Assembly (NCBI RefSeq): GCF_021869535.1
Contig: NW_026262582.1
Location: 56,494,851-56,558,850 of the forward strand
From: Mytilus californianus
Lineage: Eukaryota > Mollusca > Bivalvia > Mytilida > Mytilidae
Length of the DNA stretch: 64,000 nt
Direction of reading: 5' to 3'
Shown here piece by piece: positions 55,010 to 64,000 of the stretch. A model generated the notes under the pieces. That model searched no databases and was not told where the DNA came from. It was given only the letters and a program-made list of their open reading frames with translations. How positions within the stretch are numbered: position 1 is the first letter of the stretch; the number at the start of each line of letters is the position of its first letter. The position numbers and the translations under genes are program-made.

Positions 55010-56265
55010 TTTTATACGGCCGCAAAATAATTTTGCGGTCGTATATTAGTATGACGTTGGCGTCGTCGTCGTCGTCCGAAGACACATTGGTTTTCGCACT
55101 CTAACTTTAGTTTAAGTGAATGGATCTCTATGAAATTTTACGATAAGGTTCAATACCACAAAAGGAAGGTTAGGATTGATTTTGGGGGTTATGGTACCAA
55201 CAGTTAAGGAATTAGGGGCCAAAAATAAGCATTTTTGTAACTTCCAGACATAACTTGTGTGTTAGTGTATGGATCTCTCTGACATTGTACCACAAGGTTC
55301 CATATCACAAAGGGAATGCTGGGATTGATTTTGGGGGTAATTGCCTCAAAATTTTAGGAATTAGGGGCCTAAAAAGGGGCAAAAAACAAGCATTTTTCTA
55401 ATTTCATGACAATAACTTGTGTGTAAGTGTATGCATCTTTCTGAAATTGTACTACAAGGTTCCATATCACAAAGGGAAAGCTGGAATTGAGTTTGGGGGT
55501 AATTGCCCAAAACGTTTAGGAATAAGGGGCCAAAAATAAGCATTTTTCTAGTTTCCAGACAATAACTTGTGTTCAAGTGTATGGATCTCTCTGAAATTGT
55601 ACTGCAAGGTACCATACCACAGAGGGAAGTCTGGGATTGATTTTGGGGGTAATTGCCTCAAAATTTTAGGAATTAGGGGCAAAAAACAAGCATTTTTCTA
55701 GTTCCAGGACAATAACTTGTGTGTAAGTGTATGGATCTTTATGAAATTGTACTACAAGGTTCCATATCACAAAGGGAAAGCGGGGTTTGAGTTTGGGGGT
55801 AATTGCCCTAAACGTTTAGGAATTTGGGGCAAAAAAACAAGCATTTTTCTAGTTTCCAGACAATAACTTGTGTTCAAGTATTTGGATTTCTCTGAAATTG
55901 TACTGCAAGGTACCATACCACAAAGGGAAGGCTGGGATTGAGCTTGGGGTTGATGAATCATAAGGGGGTTCAAAAAATTTTTTTTCCTTTTTTTTTCTTT
56001 AAAATTTTCCATTTTAAATTGGTTATTTCTGATTTATATATAAAAGCAAATAATAATGATATGGTTTGAATAGGTAAATTAAAAATTTTTAAGTTCTTAG
56101 ACCACATTCATTCTGTGTCAGAAACCTATGCTGTGTCAAATATTTAATCACAATCCAAATTCAGAGCTGTATCAAGCTTGAATGTTGTGTCCATACTTGC
56201 CCCAACTGTTCAGGGTTCGACCTCTGCGGTCGTATCAAGCTGCGTCCAGCAGAGCATTTTATTTT
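55010..56265 (+). mobile_element. Complete hairpin-headed GTC-rich element (family A)
   Basis: Head hairpin at 55014-55044 (atacggccgc...gcggtcgtat), then a GTC run (55058-55077), 'cgaagacacattggttttcg', and five to six sub-repeats of 150 bp. The word 'ataacttgtgt' occurs at about 55251, 55412, 55562, 55712 and 55862. The 3' end carries 'acctctgcggtcgtatcaa' and closes with ctctgc...gcagag. The sequence gcggtcgtat appears at both ends, the second copy serving as an inverted partner to the head's first half. No coding content; the minus-strand frames come from sub-repeats. Confidence 0.8.
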
Positions 56266-56329
56266 CTTTATTTTTAAGTTATTAGTTATTATAAAGAAAA
56301 AGGACAAGTTTATTTGGTATATACATTAT

Positions 56330-56632
56330 CTGAAAAAAGTAAAATAACAAAAATACCAAACTCCAAGGGAAATTCAAAACGGAAAGTCCTTTTATAAAAT
56401 GGCACCATCAAAAGCTCAAACACATCTTACGAATGGAAAACAACTGTCATATTCCTGACTTGGTACAGGCATTTCCTTATTAGAAAATGGTGGATTAAAC
56501 CTGGTTTTATAGCTAGCTAAACCTCTCACTTGTATGACAGTCGCATAGAATTCCATTGACAACAATGTGTGAGCAAAACAAACAGACATAATAGGTAAAA
56601 ACGTCAAAAGCTCTGGTACAGCAGTCAACATG
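56330..56632 (-). repeat. Dispersed repeat, about 300 bp
   Basis: It contains 'gtcatattcctgacttggta', 'ggtggattaaacctggtttt' and 'ctaaacctctcacttgtat', a repeat I recognise from mussel DNA. The 71-codon minus-strand frame within it is repeat-derived. Confidence 0.6.
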
Positions 56633-56676
56633 AGATTACTATAACACAGTATATAATTATTGTTATAGTAATCTCA
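56631..56676. repeat. 16-bp perfect hairpin
   Basis: tgagattactataaca (56631-56646) and complement (56661-56676), 14-base loop, at the end of the preceding repeat. Confidence 0.65.
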
Positions 56677-56679
56677 GAT

Positions 56680-59600
56680 ATTATATAGAATCAATGAAGG
56701 GTATATATCTGCCCGTCAGACAGGGTTCTTTAAACATTGGCCTTAGTTCATGGATTAATGACCCCCTTGTTCTGTTTCTCCGATACTATGACATACAATG
56801 TACATAAGAAAAAGGACAATTTGTTTAGGTGAATGTAATGATTGTAGGTAATTATGTTCGTTTAGCAGGGTTCATCTGACCTTGACCTCATTTTCATGGT
56901 TCATTCAATCATTGGTTACCGTCAACTGGGAGACGGTCTTAAAGAGTTGAACGATGCAAAGTCTGCGGGCTGAATACTTCTTACTATCTGGATGGAAGAT
57001 AATAACTGACTCTATAATAGTGAAGTTCGATGATTGGTTGGGACAATCACAACCTAGTTAATGTCTGTTAATCCCGTAGAGTGTCGGATTTGAACTCTTT
57101 ATTTTAGCAATTAGATTTTGCCTAGTTACCAATCATGCATATCGGTGCACAGGTAACACTTATCTATAAATAGCCGAAACTCCTAAAATTTTGTAAACAC
57201 ACACGTGATTATTTAACTTTTACATTTAATACATGAAAACATCGCGCATGCTTTTTTCTTAGTTTATATATATTAATTCTTAGTAAGATAATCAAAAGGC
57301 AGAAAAAACATTGAAAACGGAGATATCCAAATCATTTATTTTCAATTAATATTAGTTTACAATGGAATCTTTATGTCATCTCAAGGGGCGGCGGCACTTC
57401 GACCTTTTTATGGTATGGGTGACTAGCTTAGACATCCAATACCCGACCTTTTCATATATCGTGAATAACAAAAGAACATACCATAGCTATCATATTTTTT
57501 TTACAATAATTATACCTACATATAGCTATCATTGTTACGCTATTCAGTCAACGGGAGATGAATAGTTTTGGCAAATGTCTTAAGCATTTACGACAGTAAT
57601 TTTGATTGCATCTGTAAAAAAAATATCGACATCTGATTAGTTTCAGATTCACAATCATCCACCTTGTTATATATTTCACCTAAATTTCTCGACCAGCGGC
57701 TCATCCCCTCCACTCATTATAATAAGTGCCCCCCGGCCTTCCACATACCCCAATATCTTTAGGGGATCCGGGTGTGGGCTGGGTTGGACGTTGTCTAGCT
57801 CTCCCTAGCTCTTCCTATCAAGATAGCAGACGTTGAAGAACAGATGACTAAAAAAAACTCCAAAGGGGAATATAAGAAGAATAAAACAAAACTACTCTCA
57901 GACGATAAAAGCAATTATACATGTATGTTTTGATATTTATGCAAGATTTAAAAGATGTGAAGTATACATAATGTATTTAGAAAGCAACCCAATTAAACAA
58001 CAAACAAAACAATTTACTTCTAAAGTTCAACATACGGTCTTTTAAATTGACATGTCATTACAATATTTTAAGTTCTCTATCCTCCCAAGTCTAGCTATAA
58101 TATGTAGCATAATTTTTCTTTAGATGCTTTTTCCTGGTCTTGATTAGCTTATATCAAAGTTTCATAACAAATCCATGAAGGTTTAAAAACGTCAAAAAAA
58201 GTTAAATACCAGACTGTCTGTAAATGTTAACTGTAAAAAACTAAGTCCATCTATCAGAAAAAACTGAAAATAAAAAAAAAATATTTTCAAAAGTTTGCTA
58301 CAAACGCAGATGATTAAGACATTGCCCCTCCGTTTCCAGTGTTAATACATTCCCCCAAAAAAGATATTGGTAAATCTAAAAAAAATGTATAAGCCTTTTA
58401 AGTTTTGTAAGCCACTACAATTTATATACAAGGCTATTCTGAATGAATTAAACTACAAAGCGAAAACCGTGATTTTCCACTTTCATCAGCTAAAGACGGC
58501 TCATACCCAACTATATCAGTCCTATTCAGGACCGATAACTCTGTCGATAAATATTGTCGGGTATACAATGTTGTTGAAATCGGAGCAATTGTATTATATG
58601 TCTCTGTTGAAATGTATACAATAACAAATTTTTTTACACAAGTTTAACTTTATATCGATTTATTGAATGCCTGGATTTTGCTTAAAATATTGAATTAAAA
58701 AAATAAATAATAAAATCATATTCAATGAAATCTCGTTTAATTTTTTACGAAATAATACAAAATCCATTTAAATTAAGATTTGAATCAAAATATTTCTTTA
58801 AAATAATTATAGAAACATAAATATTAGTTTGATTATCTTTTATAGCAAAAATTAATTTTTTAAAGATTTTTTTTTATAATATTCATATTTTCTTAAAGTT
58901 TATTATGATACATACTTCTTCTGGTTTGACACGGGGAAGAGAAGATATTTATTTGTACAGTTATGAAAACTTTTGTATATCACAAAATTTAAACTCTGGT
59001 AATACATGTATACACAGGATGTTTAATGTCACCTGGTTGCTTTTGGTTTGCACGTCTACCTGACAATATATTGTTATGTAACATTACATCCAAAGTCAGA
59101 GTTCACCTGTTCGTCAAGTGATGGGATTTTGAAGGTATGGAATATTTATCTATAATAATTGTTGGGATTTTTTTCTCTCTTGGGACGTAAATATTTTTTT
59201 GTTCTAAAAGGAAAGTATAAATATATTTCTAAAGAAAGATGAATTATACAGAAAACAGGGAAAAAAAATTTTAAAAAAGAAGAGAAAAAATTTTATTATA
59301 AATTTTATTGTTAACAATTTTCTGGTAACAGTATATCCTGGATATCTGTCAAAATAAAATGTTCCCGTGTCACACTTAAAATAATATTTTTTTTATCAAG
59401 AAATTTTGAAATCAATCATATCGAAATGTCACCAAAGAAAATAACAGAAACATCAGAGATTCTACATGAAAAATTAAATTTAATCAAGGAAAGTCTTACT
59501 ACACAAATCCTCGATTTGATGCAACATTTCCATATACATCATCCGCCATTTTGAAAAATCCCGAAATATTCACTTTTTTAATTCGATTTTTGACCGAAAT

Positions 59601-60570
59601 TGCCCAGAAATTAAACTGTTTTAAATAGTATTTTTCGCCAGATATATGTTTGAATATACTTAATCGATTTGCAAAGTTTTATTTTTATTAACGGAATTTC
59701 TTTATTTGTTATACAAGTAGACATGGGTATCGGTACATTTAGCATTGAGTCAACGGAGAAATAACGAGAAAAAGTACATGTTTTTACGATTCTCCAGTGA
59801 CAGAATTTAATCAAAAATTAAACTGTTAGGACCAACATTGTTTGATAGAAATATGTTTGAATATCAAGGATTGATTTGCAAAAGTTAGAAAACGGGTCAG
59901 GTTAATGAGAAAACTAAACTTTATTGAAGCACCTATGCATTTTATATGGGGCAATATAATACAAAATGGCGGCTAGTATACGTCACAAAAGTCACGTGAT
60001 GTCTGACTTAGTTGGATATGAGCTTTTTAGAAAGGCTATTACTTGTTATTTTTATGTTTTCGTGCTTATGTCAATTACATGTATGAAGTATCCAGGTTGT
60101 AATAAACCTCCTCTTTAAATGGCTCATTGCTCAACGTGAGATTTAGTTATTTAGGCCTGTTTCTCAGATGCGTGATTGTAAAGTTTATGATATGAATACC
60201 CAAATTAGTGTGTATAAATAAATGCAAAATGCAATGAACTGTATACGTTACTTGACTTTTCTGTCAGTTTGAATAATCTCTATAGCTATATAAAAGCATT
60301 CTGTTAGTGCTCTAGAACCATTTGCCCCGTTAAAAATTATAGTTACACCGACGGAAGGTGTTTTGGATCACACGTATTAGAGATTGGGCCAGTTTTCCTG
60401 AATTTATTTCACACCAGGGTAATTATAATTGCTATAAGTTATTTCAACCATTTCTAAAATGTGTGTACTATACTTTAACAACATAATGGCATATAATACA
60501 CTATGGTAAATCTGATAAAATTTGAAACTCGGTCATGTCCAGGTATAATCAACAGAGATCACCAAAGGTT
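56680..60570. other. Long AT-rich stretch without recognised genes
   Basis: A TATA-like tctataaatag at 57171-57181, with an attggttgg (CCAAT-type) about 140 bases upstream, could be a core promoter, but no coding exon follows that I can support. A loose tandem duplication occurs at 59590-59660 and 59810-59890 ('aaattaaactgtt', 'atatgtttgaatat', 'gatttgcaaa'). The frames at 57362 and 58367 have no recognisable content. Confidence 0.35.
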
Positions 60571-60572
60571 GA

Positions 60573-60632
60573 TTGTTGTTTGTTTAGCGGCCAGTTGCAA
60601 GTATTACATGCATGTTCAGAACGAGAGAAAAA
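60573..60632 (-). repeat. (AATC)-family retroposon 3' block
   Basis: 'ggccagttgcaagtattaca' and 'tgcatgttcagaacgag' are a diverged complement of the block at 40430. Confidence 0.5.
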
Positions 60633-60874
60633 AATAACAACATATCAAATAAGTAATTACTACTAAGAGGGTTGACAGGGATGAAGGGCTGGAAACTTCG
60701 ATTGTCACTGGAATCCGTAGTAATTGTGGGATAGGGTTATCAATATTGCCTTGTAACAGGCCACATACGGACCAACTTTTCAAAATACAAGTATATCTTC
60801 AAAAAAGGGGTCGGTTTCCACAGGACGAATTTATACATGCCAATGCAAGAGATCTCTTTCCTTTAAAAAAATTA

Positions 60875-60893
60875 CCCCCCCCCCCCCCCCCCC
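60875..60893 (+). repeat. C19 homopolymer
   Basis: Nineteen cytosines in a row following an A-rich stretch. The length is likely unstable between individuals and sequencing runs. Confidence 0.9.
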
Positions 60894-61246
60894 ATTCGGA
60901 CCTGTCAACTTTGAGGGAGGTCAAAATCTCCCTCATTGACAAATAAATCAACCTATTTTCACCCTCCTTCATCATCTGAATTATTTTGATAGTATTTTCT
61001 GTGATTGATTATCATATTGCTTATTGGCATGCTAAATAACACCCATCCAAGGTCATCTTGGATTTTGTTTTACTAATTAATTCTATTTTATAGATAACTA
61101 AGTTTTATCTCTTTGTACTGAAACATTTAAATACTTTGAAACTTAATCATAATGATTTATTAATACAAACGTTTGAGTTTAATAAGGTCGTGCATAATCT
61201 CCCTCTTAGTTGAGATGGAAAGTGGGATATTTTCCTATTTGTACGT

Positions 61247-61708
61247 TGTAGCTCCAAAAGGAGACTCTTCCATTTTGTGACCCCAAAAGGAGATCTCCCA
61301 CTTTGTGGCTCCAAAAGGAGATATCCCAATTTGTAGCCCCAAAAGGAGATCTCCCACTTTGTAGATCCAAAAGGAGATCTCTCACTTTGTGGATACAAAA
61401 GGAGATCTCCCACTTTGTAGCTCAAAAAGGAGATCTCCGACTTTGTAGTTCCAAAAGGAGATATCCCAATGTGTGGCTCCAAAAGGAGATATCCCACTTT
61501 GTAGCTCCAAAAGGAGATCTTTCACTTTGTGGCTCTAAAAGAAGATCTCCCATTTTGTAGCTCCAAAATGTGATCTCTGACTTTGTAGTTCCAAAAGGAG
61601 ATCTCCGAATTTGTAACTCAAAAAGGAGACCTCCCACTTTGTAGGCTCGCTATTTAAATTCAAAAGGGGATCTCCCACTTTGTGGCTCCAAAAGGAGGTC
61701 TTCCACTT
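61247..61708 (+). repeat. 28-bp minisatellite, about 16 units
   Basis: The unit gtagctccaaaaggagatct plus cccacttt recurs every 28 bp with small changes; one interruption lies near 61645-61662. The core ggagatctcc is a perfect 10-bp palindrome. Because 28 is not a multiple of three, each strand shows long frames in several registers, and none of these is a gene. Confidence 0.92.
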
Positions 61709-61719
61709 TAGCTGCACTA

Positions 61720-62805
61720 GGTTGGCAGGTATGCGGTTTGCGTATTTTAAACACCCGCGGTCAATTAGACTTAAAATATCGTCATGAATATGCACGAGAT
61801 ACCGGTCACCAATCAAATCCATCAACGACCTCTTCTGACATGGGACAGGAACATTTACATGAGGAGGGGTGGAATTATAAACAACCTCCCCATTATTAGT
61901 ATTGATTACCAGACTCCTTGATATCCTTATTCAGATCAGAGTTAAAGGCGTTTTGTATTTATATATTGCGTTATTCTCTGCTTAGTACTTCAATATGCTG
62001 TAACGTCCTTGTAAATTTTAACTGCGAGTCATAAAATAAGATTTGTAGGCAGTAAACATGGAATAATTTATTATTTGATATCAAAACACTTCTTTCTCTG
62101 ATCATTAAACTCCAAAATGGATTTCAATTTTTTATATCATACTACATGTACATTATTTACAACACATTAATTACATTTTGTGTTGAAATTTACGTGAAGT
62201 ATTCACCAAGTTCAAAGAAAGTTGAATTATTATTGATCACAGATAGCAACATACTAGACACAATCGTACTATACCAGAACTGGCAATATCAGCGATAGGT
62301 AGGCGTATGTGATGGAGACAGTTATACATTTCCACTACTGTTCCTTTCGAATGTACCTTTCTTTTCATCAAACAAGAATATTCCATTTTGTGGATACAGA
62401 TACATATATTATATGTTTTCCTCCACGTTTTGTGAATTAATTTCAGTAATTTTACGTCGTCTCCATTTACAAATGTACCTTCAAAACAAATTATTATAGT
62501 TGCATATTTTGACTGAATAGAATATCCTATGGGTTACCTATATCGCGATAAACTACCAGAACAGCCCAATGATGTTACACATGTAAGCCTGACAAAAATC
62601 GAAACATGACAATAGTAGAATGTTTTCATCAAAAGCTGTTTCATTTTAAAGAAATTTAGTTACGAGTTATCAATGACCTCTGAACCTCTATATTGGATAA
62701 ATGTGTTCGATGTTTACACCCCGTGTAAGCTTTCACTCACATCTGTTACATATATAGACTTATTTCGATTAACAGATTATCCTTATTCTTGAAATTTACT
62801 GGATT
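61720..62805 (-). other. 3' flank of the PLAC-like exon
   Basis: No further exon seen. On the minus strand the distal 3' UTR and poly(A) site should lie here; tttatt (AATAAA complement) occurs at about 62059. Confidence 0.35.
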
Positions 62806-62808
62806 TCG

Positions 62809-62981
62809 TCAGTAGTAGCAACTACGGCAACAATGTTTAGCCACCAGTGGACGGACACATTCGCTTTTTCCATTCTGGGCTACAAAATCTGCACAGTGAT
62901 GGCCATTGATTCTGACATACGTATTATCAGTGCAGTCCGTATTTGTTGTATATGGAGAGTACGTCGTTGGAATATTTTGTT
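62809..62981 (-). CDS. Terminal coding exon with six-cysteine PLAC-like module
   Basis: On the minus strand acceptor ttacttgtatttcag is followed by 56 codons and TGA at 62809-62811. The peptide has cysteines at 16, 29, 42, 51, 52 and 55 of the exon: D-C-T-D, H-H-C-A-D-F-V, S-E-C-V and H-C-C-R-S-C-Y-Y. The C-C-x-S-C ending and spacing fit the PLAC domain found at the C-terminus of ADAMTS-like and papilin-type extracellular proteins. A ShK-type module is the alternative, but its last cysteine (after S-C-x-x) is missing. The domain stands at the very C-terminus, as PLAC usually does. The rest of the gene lies beyond the right edge or in exons not found in 63000-64000. Confidence 0.65.
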
Positions 62982-63003
62982 CTGAAATACAAGTAATAGA
63001 CAT

Positions 63004-64000
63004 GATACATTTGATATTTATGTTAATTTTAGGCGCAGTAGTTTATTTTTTACATTATCTTCTTGGTATTTCGTCATTAGATATCCTTGGACTGTTTTTC
63101 TAGACAATTGATAGCATTGGTATACATGCAAGCATTGTTCTACATGTAAAATCTTGATTGAGGCTGATTCCTCCACTTTCTAAAAAAGAGTACTAGTATG
63201 CTGTTGAATTTGTAATGCACTTAAATGTTTAATATTCTTCAAATCGTGTTTTATTTTTTAAGGTATGCATACAAATTTATATGAATGACATGTTGTTATT
63301 CTTTGCATAGGCTTTGACATAATTTTTTCAAAAAGAATTGGAAATTAGGATTTTGATCGATAAAAGAAGGAATGAGAACAATTTCAGAATCAAAACAGGA
63401 AATATTTCAATAAATTCAAGTGTATTTTAATGAAATGTGGAGTAAAAACTTCGGGGGACGGGGTAGGGGCACTAGTATTCACTGCATGAGTGGTATGGAT
63501 ATGTCACTATTTCAAGCTTCATAGCGTATAACTAATAAAAAGGTCGAGAAATAAAGACGTAGTGTATGACATGGTTGCTGATTGAATCAAAAGTATCTGC
63601 AACTAATCAGATGTCGATTGTTTTCTTAAATGCGATTAAAACCAAAGTCGAAAATGCATCAGATATTTATTTGTAAATCTATTTATCTTTCCGTGAAATA
63701 GCGTAATCCTGATAGCAGTAGGTGTATGATAGGGTATGTATTTTTTTTTTTTAAATATATGAAAAGGTTTGGGATATCAGATATCTCAGCTGCTCATCCC
63801 TACCAAAAGGGATTGAAATGCCCCTACCCGCAACCCCGGTAAAAATGCATATTAGTTCTTGCTCTGGTTAAGATAATGTAAAAACTACTTTTGTGTGAAA
63901 ACGTTTAATTCAATGACAATTAGTTTTTTTCAAGCAAAATTATGAAACGTTTGAACCTTTGATGTCAGTTGACAAAGATGTGAACAATACAAACCACCAA
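63004..64000. other. Right-edge stretch, probably intron of the PLAC-like gene
   Basis: No exon with good splice sites was recognised on either strand. A T-rich run lies at 63741-63754. Confidence 0.3.

Noticed and set aside
55361-56012. Minus-strand frames with repeated M-V-P-C-S-T-I-S-E-R
   Set aside because: They come from the 150-bp sub-repeats of the family A element, whose period is divisible by three.
58367-58624. 85-codon plus-strand frame
   Set aside because: Begins without ATG, has no splice sites or recognisable motif, and composition matches background.
60746-60946. 66-codon frame with a proline run
   Set aside because: The prolines are the C19 homopolymer and the flanks have no coding features.
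61147-61825. Open frames on both strands over the 28-bp minisatellite
   Set aside because: A 28-bp period yields frames in all registers, and the peptide repeats are a by-product.

Overview
The window is AT-rich animal DNA with spliced genes, no operons, and a very high load of dispersed repeats. The repeat vocabulary is that of a marine bivalve mollusc, most likely a mussel (Mytilidae): hairpin-headed GTC-rich elements, short elements ending in (AATC)n, and the 'gatgtggtatgattgcc' and 'gaagagacattaattgtcg' families. The species call is inference from familiarity with these repeats, not from a search.

Host coding content is thin. (1) A minus-strand spliced gene runs through about 9.5-21 kb. 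Its two last exons (10892-10974 and 9473-9615) are clear from splice sites and phase, and further short candidate exons lie at 15488, 17416, 18004 and 20945. None is long enough to stand out as an ORF. (2) An intact single-exon C2H2 zinc-finger gene lies at 52818-54290 (+). (3) A minus-strand SWIM/YqaJ gene lies at 48075-51231. It keeps its introns but carries two frameshifts and an in-frame stop, so it is a pseudogene. (4) A terminal exon with a six-cysteine PLAC-like module lies at 62809-62981 (-). (5) A plausible first coding exon of unknown function lies at 36957-37170 (+).

Mobile elements, left to right: a decayed chromodomain Ty3/gypsy element (3740-6665, -); an intact FLYWCH-MULE transposase (12109-13509, -) inside an intron of gene 1, with candidate terminal motifs on both sides; an 0.7 kb inverted duplication (16140-16890 against 19385-20100); a tandem array of a 520-bp unit (21080-25110), two copies of which carry the same nested Penelope-like fragment; a 356-bp satellite array of 19 monomers (25802-32438); a truncated Jockey/CR1-group LINE (32439-33985) with a folded-back 3' end; a degraded Helitron-like fragment (39600-40104); a PIF/Harbinger DDE fragment (46147-46455); and several MITE-like hairpins and TIR elements (41.1, 45.5, 45.8, 46.6-47.3, 50.6, 51.3 and 56.6 kb). 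A 28-bp minisatellite occupies 61247-61708.

The most unusual points are the 356-bp satellite, in which most monomers keep the same ATG-less open frame; the nested 520-bp array with its datable order of events; the intact MULE in the intron of an otherwise hidden gene; and a shared design (terminal hairpin, GTC-rich stretch, 150-160-bp sub-repeats) among several unrelated-looking dispersed families. Most of the remaining sequence is AT-rich and non-coding as far as can be seen by eye.
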